DNA from: an uncultured Treponema sp.
Lineage (GTDB): Bacteria > Spirochaetota > Spirochaetia > Treponematales > Treponemataceae
Assembly (NCBI GenBank): GCA_905236315.1
Contig: CAJOPO010000113.1
Location: forward strand, 1 to 23,238
Direction of reading: 5' to 3'
Length of the DNA stretch: 23,238 nt
The notes below the pieces were generated by a model. The model saw only the letters and a list, made by a program, of their open reading frames with translations. It searched no databases and had not been told where the DNA came from. Positions 15,026 through 23,006 of the stretch are shown here, in pieces. Every line of letters starts with the position of its first letter. Position 1 is the stretch's first letter. The position numbers were made by a program, and so were the translations under genes.

Positions 15026-15111
15026 GACGTGTACACGTCAGTGTGTAGTACGTGTATATGTCGGTGTATGGTACGTATGCACGTCAGGTGTAGGAACGTG
15101 CACATGTTCAA
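15026..15111 (+). repeat. 23-bp palindromic repeat array, locus 2 (aspS-cobW spacer)
   Basis: Four 17-bp units at exact 23-bp spacing: 15026 (GACGTGTACACGTCAGT), 15049 (TACGTGTATATGTCGGT), 15072 (TACGTATGCACGTCAGG) and a weaker one at 15095. The first unit with its left flank (15023-15042, ACTGACGTGTACACGTCAGT) is a perfect 20-bp palindrome and the best copy in the window. The linkers are variable. The array lies between the divergent cobW-type gene and aspS, about 150 bp upstream of the aspS promoter. Confidence 0.88.
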
Positions 15112-15180
15112 TCTCTTTTGAAATCTATTGTTCACAGCCCCCAAAATAATTCGGTCTAACAGACTTCCTCCCCCTCCTCA

Positions 15181-15260
15181 ATTCTCACTCCTCATTCCTC
15201 ATTCCTCAATTCTCTAAATTCTAAGTTCTATTTTCTATCGTCTACCCCCTCTCTCCTACC
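15181..15260. repeat. Pyrimidine-rich heptad tract D, abutting the aspS promoter
   Basis: Two blocks of 7-mers. Block 1 (15181-15215): ATTCTCA, CTCCTCA, TTCCTCA, TTCCTCA, ATTCTCT. Block 2 (15219-15260): TTCTAAG, TTCTATT, TTCTATC, GTCTACC, CCCTCTC, TCCTACC. Block 2 uses the same 7-mers as the other tracts and ends exactly where the predicted aspS -35 box begins. The phase slips between blocks. The + strand is almost free of G. Confidence 0.75.
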
Positions 15261-15289
15261 TTGTACAAATACATTACTTACGCTAAAAT
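15261..15289 (+). promoter_or_regulatory. Predicted aspS promoter
   Basis: TTGTAC (15261-15266), a 17-bp spacer and TAAAAT (15284-15289), then 9 nt to the ATG at 15299. No Shine-Dalgarno is present. The transcript should start at or within a few bases of the ATG. Confidence 0.65.
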
Positions 15290-15298
15290 ACTTGCATT

Positions 15299-17122
15299 AT
15301 GGAAAATTCAAAACGAACTGCCACCTGTGGCTCCCTAAGAGCCTCTGATGTTGGCAAAAATGTTATATTAAATGGCTGGGTTCATAGAACTAGAGATTTA
15401 GGCGGAATCTTTTTTATCCAATTACGCGACCGCTATGGAATAACACAAATCCTAGTTGGAGATAATGCAAATGACGAAGTAAAAAAAATCGCTTCATCAT
15501 TAAAGCCAGAATACTGCATAGCTGTAAGTGGAGCTGTAGCAGCAAGGGCACCAAAAGACATAAACAAAGATATGCCCACTGGGGAGATTGAATTAGAAGC
15601 CAAAGACATAGAAATTTTTACCACCTCTGACTTACTTCCCTTCCCTATAGATGAAGTCCGCCAAAAAGACGGTTCTATAGTATTACCAAACGAAGACCTA
15701 CGACTAAAATATCGCTACTTAGACCTACGTCGTGCGCCCATGCAAAGACACATAATGTTGCGTTCAGCAGTTACCTTTGCCGTGCGCGAATACTTAACAC
15801 AGCAAGGATTTTTAGAGATAGAAACCCCTACCTTTATAAAAAGCACACCAGAGGGAGCTAGAGACTATTTAGTGCCAAGTAGGGTGCATCCTGGTCAATT
15901 TTATTCTTTACCACAAAGCCCCCAGTTATATAAACAGCTTTTAATGGTAAGTGGCTTTGATAAATACTTCCAGATTGCTCGCTGCTATCGTGATGAAGAC
16001 GCACGTGGAGACAGACAGCCAGAGTTTACCCAAATAGATATGGAAATGAGTTTTACAAACAGAGAGGAAGTCCTAGAAACTACAGAGGGCATGCTATCTT
16101 ATGTCTTTAAGAAAACAAAGAATTACTCTCTACCTGCACACTTTGACCGCTTAACTTGGGAAGAAGCCTTTGAGTATTACGGTAGCGATAAGCCTGATTT
16201 GCGTTTTGACTTAAAAATGCAAGACGCTTCTTTTATGGCAGGGCTTTCTGATTTTTCTGCATTTAAGGCAGGGGCAGCGTGTTCTAGCAAAGACATTCCA
16301 CGCCACAAAAGGTCAGGATTAAAAGCACTCGTTGTAAAAAACGTAGCAGATAAATACAGCAGAAAGGGAATAGAAGCCTTAGAAGCTATAGCCAAAACCT
16401 ATAAAGCAAAGGGGCTTGCTTGGATGAAAGTAAATGCTTCTAAAACTTTTGAGGGCGGAATAAGTAAGTTCTATGCAGGGAAAGAAAGCGAGATTCTTCC
16501 AAAGCTAAATGCAGAACCTAATGACTTATTGCTATTCGTAAGTGATGAAAAATGGCAAACCGCTTGCACGGCATTAGGAGCAGTCAGAAAGCAACTAGGC
16601 AAAGACCTTAACTTATACAATAAAGATGATGAATTCCATTTTGCTTGGATTATAGACTTTCCTTATTTTGCATGGAATGAAGACGAGCAGAAATGGGAAA
16701 CCGAACACCACATGTTTACCCTTCCCCAAAAGAAATATTGGGACACTCTTGAAAGCGACCCCGCTAGTGTAAAAGGTGATTTATACGATTTAGTTCTTAA
16801 TGGCTATGAGCTTGCAAGTGGTTCTATGCGTATTAATGACCCCACTTTGCAGCAGCGCATATTTAAGATTGTAGGATATAGTCAAGAACGCGCAGATAAG
16901 GCATTTGGCTTTTTAGTAAATGCGTTTAAATATGGAGCTCCTCCACACGGTGGCATAGCTCCTGGTTTAGACCGCCTTATAATGCTTATGGAACATGAGG
17001 AAAGTATTCATGAAGTAATCGCCTTCCCAAAGAATACCCTAGCAGCAAGTCCTATGGATGATTGTCCTTCTTCCGTAGATGAACAGCAGCTAAAGGATTT
17101 ACATATTGCAATTATAGAGTAG
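15299..17122 (+). CDS. aspS: Aspartate--tRNA ligase
   Basis: A 607-residue class II aminoacyl-tRNA synthetase of the long bacterial AspRS type, which contains a GAD insertion domain; it charges tRNA-Asp with aspartate. The N-terminal anticodon-binding OB domain (about 15-110) includes GWVHRTRDLGGIFFIQLRDR. Class II motif 2 is at about 225-252 (FQIARCYRDEDARGDRQPEF) and motif 3 at about 552-564 (GIAPGLDRLIMLM), with FKYGAPPHGG just before it. LPQSPQLYKQLLM is the standard aspartate-site loop. The gene begins with an ATG lacking a Shine-Dalgarno, 9 nt after the -10 box. It ends 3 bp before the converging XPB-partner gene, leaving no room for an intrinsic terminator between them. Confidence 0.97.
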   Translation: MENSKRTATCGSLRASDVGKNVILNGWVHRTRDLGGIFFIQLRDRYGITQILVGDNANDEVKKIASSLKPEYCIAVSGAVAARAPKDINKDMPTGEIELEAKDIEIFTTSDLLPFPIDEVRQKDGSIVLPNEDLRLKYRYLDLRRAPMQRHIMLRSAVTFAVREYLTQQGFLEIETPTFIKSTPEGARDYLVPSRVHPGQFYSLPQSPQLYKQLLMVSGFDKYFQIARCYRDEDARGDRQPEFTQIDMEMSFTNREEVLETTEGMLSYVFKKTKNYSLPAHFDRLTWEEAFEYYGSDKPDLRFDLKMQDASFMAGLSDFSAFKAGAACSSKDIPRHKRSGLKALVVKNVADKYSRKGIEALEAIAKTYKAKGLAWMKVNASKTFEGGISKFYAGKESEILPKLNAEPNDLLLFVSDEKWQTACTALGAVRKQLGKDLNLYNKDDEFHFAWIIDFPYFAWNEDEQKWETEHHMFTLPQKKYWDTLESDPASVKGDLYDLVLNGYELASGSMRINDPTLQQRIFKIVGYSQERADKAFGFLVNAFKYGAPPHGGIAPGLDRLIMLMEHEESIHEVIAFPKNTLAASPMDDCPSSVDEQQLKDLHIAIIE

Positions 17123-17125
17123 GCA

Positions 17126-19204
17126 TTAAAAAGCTGTTGCGCTGTGAATCTTTTTTACAAAGACAATGGCACTTACTAAAACAGAAAGTTCCCTGTTATC
17201 TGGCTCTAAAGACATAAGCACTTCTATATTGCTTGTCTTTTTAGAAAGAGAGAGGGGCTTTCCTATAAGTGGTTCCTTATATTTTTCGAGTTCTATCTGC
17301 AATAAATTTTTACTCTGCAAGGCATTTTCTATAACATGGAGTTTACCTGTGTAATCCATGCCACCAGCCTCTAGTTGCTCAAAGCGTACACTTGTTCCTA
17401 CTAACTGACTTGAAGAAACAATAATGCGTTTGTTTATGCGTTCCATAAGGCCTTCATACTGAGCCTGCGTTAAATTCTGTTTTTGTAATTCACCTATTAT
17501 TGAATCCAAAAAAGCCTTTTGTTCACTTTCACTTGCAGGTTTTACCTTTACAACATTCTTTTGTATTAAACTAGCATCTGCTTTAGTAGCAATGTCTAGC
17601 ATGGGAAGCCCTGCCGAAGATAATTTTGCTTCACTAGCATTTACAGTTTTTATAAAATCAAAACCTGTGCGAGAAATGATACTCTGCGCTTCTGCGTCAG
17701 ATTCAAAATCAAGCAAAAAAACGTCAGGAGCAAGCTCTGCTTTAATATGCATAGAAAGACGCGGATTCTTTACAACTAAAGATGAGTTTTTAGAGTTTAG
17801 TTTTAAGACATAGCCTTTATATAAGGTGGCAGAAGAATATGAATTAAACCATTCTTCTATAGAAACTGTTAAATTTTGGGGCAAAGGATAGGCAGAAAAA
17901 GATTGTAGTAAATTAACTAAACTTTCTGTATTGCTTCCATCTTCAAAGGCTCTTGTTATGCTCTTTCGGCTTATTTCAAAGACAGGAGCTACATCATAAT
18001 GGGTAATATCTAATATTCTAACCAAGGGTAGCAAATGCTCTAATTTAAGGCCTGGCATTATAGTAATAGAAAAGCCTGAATCAATACTTAAAACCTTTGG
18101 AACTTCTTTGTTATTCGTTGTATAAAGATACTTTTTTTGTACCTCCGTTTTAAAAGATGAATAGACAAAGTAAGTTTTTCTGTCCTCTTCTTTGTTATCC
18201 TGTCGTAATATACCAAAAATCACGGCATTATCCAGCATGGAAGGAATGAAAGTGCCAGACAACTCTAATTGGGCAAGAATATGCTCAAAGCGAGATTCTT
18301 CTCTATCAAAGAAATTCTCTTTTATGCTAAGGGCAATTTGTTCTATCTCTTGTCTTTCTAAACATTCATCGCCTATGCTTGCAAAAGTATTTATCAGTAG
18401 TTGTGTATTCTTTTGCAAACTTCTTCTTGAAAACCTACCGCATGCCCCCATACATATATAAGACACTTGATGTACATAAGGCATATTTGCAAAAATAATT
18501 ATTTTCTCCCAATTAGGAAACACCCCCTTATCTTCTTCTCGAAATAGATTTAAGGAGATAAAAGAAAGGACAAGTTTTTGAATAACTAAGGCATAGTTTG
18601 AACCAAAAATAACTTCTATATCATTTAAAGCTCTCTTTTTTAATTGCCTATCTGCCTTTAGTATATCATGATGAGAAAGTAAAAAAGAAATGCCTGAAGC
18701 AATAAACTCAGGGGTTAAATAAAATCCTTCTATATGAGGCACTACATCGCTTTCTTCTTTAGGCTGCAAAACTTCTAGCGATAGTAAAGGAAATATTTCT
18801 GCTTCCATTAAAGGATTGATGCCTATTATATATTTTTCTGTAAGTTTATCTTTATAGCTATAAAGAACAAGGCGGTCTTCCAAATTTACAATATGGGAAT
18901 ATACAGTGCTAAAGTTTTGCGTACCACTAAAAAAGTCCCCAAGCTTTTTCTGGTCAGGGTGGTCTATAAACTTTACAGCAGAAAGCAATTTTATATCTTC
19001 ATAAGTTAAGAGATGCACAATATTCTTTTTATTTTCTTCTTTACGAAGAAAGGCACTTAACTGCTCTATTAACGTTTGCTTATTGTAAGGAGTTTGAATC
19101 TCTCCTAAATACATTCGTATAAGATTAAAAAACTGCTCATCAGGAAGAAGCGTTAAACTTTCTCGCCATTGTATAATTCTCTGAACTCTTGGGTCATCAT
19201 TCAT
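17126..19204 (-). CDS. XPB-associated protein with Helicase_C_3 (XPB/Ssl2 N-terminal-like) domain
   Basis: A 692-residue protein without helicase motifs. Residues about 371-500 match the Helicase_C_3 pattern: VLSIDSGFSITIMPG, then VFEISRKSITRAFEDG... LVNLLQSFSAYPLPQNLTVSIEEWF, as in proteins encoded beside bacterial XPB helicases (for example in mycobacteria). The rest is mostly helical with no catalytic motif I recognise. It begins 13 bp after the helicase stop, with GGAGAAGG 6 nt before the ATG, so the two are cotranscribed and probably work together, perhaps in DNA damage recognition or strand opening. That role is inference. The C-terminus runs to 3 bp from aspS on the opposite strand. 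The gene is too large and well kept to be a remnant. Confidence 0.75.
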   Translation of the reverse strand: MNDDPRVQRIIQWRESLTLLPDEQFFNLIRMYLGEIQTPYNKQTLIEQLSAFLRKEENKKNIVHLLTYEDIKLLSAVKFIDHPDQKKLGDFFSGTQNFSTVYSHIVNLEDRLVLYSYKDKLTEKYIIGINPLMEAEIFPLLSLEVLQPKEESDVVPHIEGFYLTPEFIASGISFLLSHHDILKADRQLKKRALNDIEVIFGSNYALVIQKLVLSFISLNLFREEDKGVFPNWEKIIIFANMPYVHQVSYICMGACGRFSRRSLQKNTQLLINTFASIGDECLERQEIEQIALSIKENFFDREESRFEHILAQLELSGTFIPSMLDNAVIFGILRQDNKEEDRKTYFVYSSFKTEVQKKYLYTTNNKEVPKVLSIDSGFSITIMPGLKLEHLLPLVRILDITHYDVAPVFEISRKSITRAFEDGSNTESLVNLLQSFSAYPLPQNLTVSIEEWFNSYSSATLYKGYVLKLNSKNSSLVVKNPRLSMHIKAELAPDVFLLDFESDAEAQSIISRTGFDFIKTVNASEAKLSSAGLPMLDIATKADASLIQKNVVKVKPASESEQKAFLDSIIGELQKQNLTQAQYEGLMERINKRIIVSSSQLVGTSVRFEQLEAGGMDYTGKLHVIENALQSKNLLQIELEKYKEPLIGKPLSLSKKTSNIEVLMSLEPDNRELSVLVSAIVFVKKIHSATAF

Positions 19205-19217
19205 TTTAACCTTCTCC

Positions 19218-20993
19218 TTAATTTGTTCCTATCATATAACAGTCTTGCAATTCCTTAAAACTTGATTTATCTACATAACGAATAATTCTATAAGAATAGC
19301 CCTGTTCTGCAAGGAATTTTTGCCTATTGCTGCCAAACTCCTCTTCCACTGTATTACGAGTTATAAGAGTAAAGAACCTAGAGGTTCTCTCTTTAGGACG
19401 CAAAATACGACCTAATCGCTGAGCTTCTTCTTGCCTTGAGCCAAACGTGCCGCTCACTTGAATAGCCATACTAGCGTCAGGAAGGTCTATGGCAAAATTA
19501 GCCACCTTACTTACAACAAGGACTTTTATCTCTCCCGCTCTAAACTGGGCATAAATGGCATCTCTATCAGAGTTTCGAGTCTTCCCTGTAATGATGGGGC
19601 AATTTAGCTCTTTTGCAATTAAATCTAACTGGTCAAGATATTGTCCTATTACTAAGATTTTATCTTGAGGGAACATTTCTACCAATTCCTTTACAATTTG
19701 CAGTTTAATAGGGTTTTCGCTGGCAATCTTATGCTTGCTTCTTGCAGTAGCAACGGCATATTCAAGTTCCTTTTCTTCTTCTAGCTTTATGCGAACCTCT
19801 ATGCATTCTGCAGAGGCTATCCACTTTTCTTTTTCTAATTCCTTCCAAGGAACATCGTAGCGTTTAGGGCCAACTAAAGAAAATACATAGCCTTCACAGC
19901 CGTCCTCTCGAACAAGAGTAGCCGTAAGCCCCACCCTCCTTACTGCCTGCAATTCTGCTACAACGCGGAAAACAGGGGCTGGCAGGGTATGTACTTCGTC
20001 ATAGATTATAAGCCCCCAATTATTTTGCTTAAAGATAGCAAAATGCGGATATGGTCCTTCTTTATCAGGTCGCCAAGTTAAGACTTGATATGTTGCAACC
20101 GTTACAGGTTTTATTGTTTTATTTTCTCCTGTATATTCAGCAATCATTTCTCGTGTTAAATCAGTTTTATCCACAAGCTCATCTATCCACTGATGTACAG
20201 CCGAGATATTTGTAGTAACGATGAGGGTATTTGTCTGCAAGCGAGTCATCACTTCTATGCCAACTATAGTCTTTCCCGCCCCACAGGGTAAAACTATAGT
20301 GCCAAACCCTGTTCCTGGCCCACCATTACCAAGCAAGGCTTCGGCAGCTTCTTTTTGATATTTACGAACTGCAAAATCCTTTCCCGAAGAAGTTTTTTCT
20401 CTTATATGAATATCTAAGTGCTTACCTTCTGCAAGAGGCACGTCATCTTTTACAGGCCAGCCTAACTTTAATAGACTTTGCTTTACAGTTCCCCTATCCG
20501 TTAAATTAATTAAGAAGCAATATTTTTTTTCGTCTTCACTAACTTCTATCTCTGGACTTGTTTTTTTATATTCACATGGAATAAGCAATTTTTTTACGGA
20601 GGGCTGGGAGTTTAATTCTTTATATATATAAGGAGAAGTGCAAACTAAATATAAGTATTCATTAGCAGAATGTTCATCACTTGGAGCGGGAATCAGTCTT
20701 AATTTGCCAAAACGTTCTGCCGTTTCTTCTATCCATACTATCACAGCTTGTGGCACATCAAATCTTGCATACTTTTGCAATATTTCTATTGCATTTTTAC
20801 TTGTAAAGCCTGCACTTGCAGCATTCCATAGCGAAAGGGGCGTTAAGGAATATGTATGTATGTGTTCTGGGGATTTTACAAGTTCAGCAAAGGGGATTAA
20901 ATCATTACGGCACTCTTCGGCAAGGGGGGCATGAACGTCTAATAAAAGAGTTTTATCTGATTGTACTACTAAAGGATTTTCAAGACTCGGCAT
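19218..20993 (-). CDS. XPB/ERCC3-type superfamily 2 DNA helicase
   Basis: A 591-residue SF2 helicase of the XPB family. Motif I LPCGAGKT (235-242), Ia-like VTTNISAVHQW, motif II DEVH (332-335), motif III GLTATLVREDG with the XPB-specific RED motif (362-364), and motif VI QRLGRILRP (525-533) are all present. Residues about 7-125 form the XPB/Ssl2 N-terminal (damage-recognition-like) domain, which resembles the domain in the partner protein encoded downstream. Bacterial XPB homologues, including those of Mycobacterium and Treponema, are 3'-5' ATP-dependent helicases linked to DNA repair. The ATG at 20993 has no Shine-Dalgarno and lies 9 nt after a TATACT box with a 17-bp spaced TTGCTA, so a leaderless mRNA is predicted. 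Confidence 0.93.
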   Translation of the reverse strand: MPSLENPLVVQSDKTLLLDVHAPLAEECRNDLIPFAELVKSPEHIHTYSLTPLSLWNAASAGFTSKNAIEILQKYARFDVPQAVIVWIEETAERFGKLRLIPAPSDEHSANEYLYLVCTSPYIYKELNSQPSVKKLLIPCEYKKTSPEIEVSEDEKKYCFLINLTDRGTVKQSLLKLGWPVKDDVPLAEGKHLDIHIREKTSSGKDFAVRKYQKEAAEALLGNGGPGTGFGTIVLPCGAGKTIVGIEVMTRLQTNTLIVTTNISAVHQWIDELVDKTDLTREMIAEYTGENKTIKPVTVATYQVLTWRPDKEGPYPHFAIFKQNNWGLIIYDEVHTLPAPVFRVVAELQAVRRVGLTATLVREDGCEGYVFSLVGPKRYDVPWKELEKEKWIASAECIEVRIKLEEEKELEYAVATARSKHKIASENPIKLQIVKELVEMFPQDKILVIGQYLDQLDLIAKELNCPIITGKTRNSDRDAIYAQFRAGEIKVLVVSKVANFAIDLPDASMAIQVSGTFGSRQEEAQRLGRILRPKERTSRFFTLITRNTVEEEFGSNRQKFLAEQGYSYRIIRYVDKSSFKELQDCYMIGTN

Positions 20994-21002
20994 AACTTAT
21001 TT

Positions 21003-21031
21003 AGTATATCACTAAAAATAGTTTATAGCAA
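21003..21031 (-). promoter_or_regulatory. Predicted promoter of the XPB helicase operon
   Basis: On the minus strand, TTGCTA (21031-21026), a 17-bp spacer and TATACT (21008-21003), then 9 nt to the ATG. The geometry is identical to aspS (17-bp spacer, 9 nt to ATG), and there is no Shine-Dalgarno. Confidence 0.6.
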
Positions 21032-21046
21032 TCGGGCGTGCATGGG

Positions 21047-21159
21047 AATCAGTTTTTACTCATGAAAATCAATTTTACACTATACTCCCATAAAAAACAG
21101 CAAAAAAGAGACTAGCGGCTGGAAGCTGTTTTTTATATTTGTATATTAAAAAACTGATT
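21047..21159 (-). terminator. Nested hairpin, possible terminator of the ABC/radical SAM unit
   Basis: TAAAAAACAGC (21091-21101) pairs perfectly with GCTGTTTTTTA (21125-21135), an 11-bp A/T-ended stem with a 23-nt loop. It could terminate on either strand because U-runs follow in both directions. It is enclosed by a second inverted pair, AATCAGTTTTT (21047-21057) and AAAAACTGATT (21149-21159). The position between the ABC gene end and the helicase promoter suits a terminator for leftward transcription, but the loop is long. Confidence 0.45.
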
Positions 21160-21185
21160 TTCGTGTATACTAATCAAACTAATAT

Positions 21186-21294
21186 TCGATATATATGTTG
21201 GTACGTGCGACATATACACGTTGATACGATTGACGTATACACGTCGGTATGTGGGATGTGTACACGTCAGTATGTTCCCCCTGCACATATCGAT
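21186..21294 (+). repeat. 23-bp palindromic repeat array, locus 3 (upstream of XPB, downstream of ABC gene)
   Basis: Five units at exact 23-bp spacing: degenerate at 21186, then 21209 (GACATATACACGTTGAT), 21232 (GACGTATACACGTCGGT), 21255 (GATGTGTACACGTCAGT) and degenerate at 21278. The unit orientation, judged by the CRGT right flank, is the same + direction as in the other two arrays, although the genes on both sides here are on the minus strand. The segment GTTGGTACGTG (21197-21207) also occurs at 2132-2142 in locus 1. Confidence 0.87.
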
Positions 21295-21365
21295 GCGTAA
21301 TAAGGTTACTACAAACTTTCATATAGCAAAAAAAACAGAAATATATGCAAACCACAGAATATATT

Positions 21366-23006
21366 TTATAACATAGACAAAATAAAAAGTTTTTCCAAGC
21401 TATCTTTAGTCCGTATTATATCTTTTATTTTTCCGTTCGACATAACTATCACATTATCAAACTTTTTAAGATTTTCTAAAGAAACATCATGCGTAATTTC
21501 TACCACTGTTTTATCTAACTGTGTAAGGAAATTTTGGATTTCTTTACAACTCTTTTCATCCACAGCATTTAATGGTTCATCTAAAAAAATGAAATCCTTA
21601 TTAGAATACAAACCTCTGAGTGTACATATTTTAGCTTTTTGACCCCCTGATAAATCAGAGCCATTTCGCTCTAACTGCCTATTAAGCAAATCTTTTAGCC
21701 CCAACTTTTCCACATAAACATTCATTCTCTCATCTAATACAAAAGAACCATCAAACATTGTTATATTTTCCAAAACGGTTCCTTCTATTATTAGCCTAGC
21801 AGAAGGAATATATGATATATAATCACCGGGATTAATATCGTTTAACAAAAAGTCTTGATATTTTATAATTCCACTGTCCGCTTTCAAAAATCCCATACAG
21901 ACTTTCATTAACGTTGTTTTTCCACTCCCATTTAACCCCACTATTGCATACTTTTCTTTATTCTCTAGTTTCAAAAATATATTACTAAGCTCAAATTTAT
22001 CAGAAACTTTTAAATTTATATTAGAGAGTTCAATGCTTTTCAATTCATTTATATGATTGCTATTTAATAATTTCAAATCAAGAATATTAAAAATATCCTG
22101 TATTTTATTTTTATATGCCTTTGCAGTTTTTATTTCTAAGCAATCATAAGTTATATTACATATATGAATATTCAACATATTAGTAAAGATTATAGAGGCA
22201 GAAAGCGTTCCTATAGAAATAATATTATTGTATAATAGTGCAAGCCCTAAACAAAATATTATAACTTGCTGTCCATATAGGCTAAAACTTTTTACAAGTT
22301 GCGTAAAAGAATCATAGGTTCCCCATGTCCAAAATGCTTTTACCTTTTCTTTATGAGTTGTGTTATAAACGTTTTCGATATGAGGTATAGTCTTTTTGTT
22401 AAAAATATCATGAACTGAAAATAACTCATTTAATCTTGAAAGATATGAAGCGTTCGTATTTGAAACATTTAATTCTTTTTCTTCATATTTTTTACCCACC
22501 ATTAGTGGTGATATTAAAACAGGGAAAGATGATAAAATCATAAGAAAAGCCATTATAGGACTTTTTATGCACAACAAAATGAATAAGACAAGTGCAGTAC
22601 AAATATGCAACAACATTGCTATTAGCGCAGAATAATACGATGCATAAAATCTATCAATGTCAGTTATCATTGTTGAAACATAATAATCTGCAGTATGTTT
22701 GTGAAAATTAATATAATCCATAGATATTATAGTTCTAAATAAATCATTACGCAATTTATATTTTAATTTATTTTCACATAATATCATAGCGATATGTTTG
22801 CCATAGTTACAAATTATAACAACTATAATACTCAATATATAAACGAGAATAAGTTTTAATATTTTCTGCTTAGTAATAACAGAAAAATTATCAATTATGT
22901 AAGAAAGAAATATGGGACTAACTGCCTCCCCTACTATCACGATAGAGGCACATAGTAATTCAAGAAATACTGCTGGTAATATGTATTTAAAGTATTTTTT
23001 CAACAT
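21366..23006 (-). CDS. ABC exporter, fused permease-ATPase, RiPP-cluster type
   Basis: A 546-residue half-transporter that should work as a homodimer in the inner membrane. Residues 1-300 form an exporter-type transmembrane domain with about six segments (starting near 10-37, 50-66, 125-146, 150-170 and 245-280). The ATPase domain follows: Walker A GLNGSGKTT (357-365), signature LSGGQKAKI (452-460), Walker B FIFLDE (472-477) and the switch His506 in ITHD. The Q-loop glutamine is replaced: YIPSARLIIEGTV has Ser402 where YVPQ is usual. No C39 peptidase domain is attached. The start codon overlaps the stop of the radical SAM gene (TAATG), so the two are coupled and probably export a modified peptide. 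Base composition is visibly more AT-rich than its neighbours: three hand-counted 60-base lines gave 20, 33 and 20% GC against 37% in the XPB-partner gene. Confidence 0.87.
   Translation of the reverse strand: MLKKYFKYILPAVFLELLCASIVIVGEAVSPIFLSYIIDNFSVITKQKILKLILVYILSIIVVIICNYGKHIAMILCENKLKYKLRNDLFRTIISMDYINFHKHTADYYVSTMITDIDRFYASYYSALIAMLLHICTALVLFILLCIKSPIMAFLMILSSFPVLISPLMVGKKYEEKELNVSNTNASYLSRLNELFSVHDIFNKKTIPHIENVYNTTHKEKVKAFWTWGTYDSFTQLVKSFSLYGQQVIIFCLGLALLYNNIISIGTLSASIIFTNMLNIHICNITYDCLEIKTAKAYKNKIQDIFNILDLKLLNSNHINELKSIELSNINLKVSDKFELSNIFLKLENKEKYAIVGLNGSGKTTLMKVCMGFLKADSGIIKYQDFLLNDINPGDYISYIPSARLIIEGTVLENITMFDGSFVLDERMNVYVEKLGLKDLLNRQLERNGSDLSGGQKAKICTLRGLYSNKDFIFLDEPLNAVDEKSCKEIQNFLTQLDKTVVEITHDVSLENLKKFDNVIVMSNGKIKDIIRTKDSLEKLFILSML

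Noticed and set aside
15026..15111. CRISPR array interpretation of the 23-bp repeats.
   Set aside because: The linkers are only 6 bp, far shorter than spacers, there are no cas genes, and the unit is palindromic with drift at array ends.
21179..21322. A 47-codon minus-strand reading frame starting ATGAAAGTTTGT downstream of the ABC gene, considered as a precursor peptide.
   Set aside because: It runs through the 23-bp array (period not a multiple of 3), has no Shine-Dalgarno and no leader-like or core-like pattern, so it is most likely chance.
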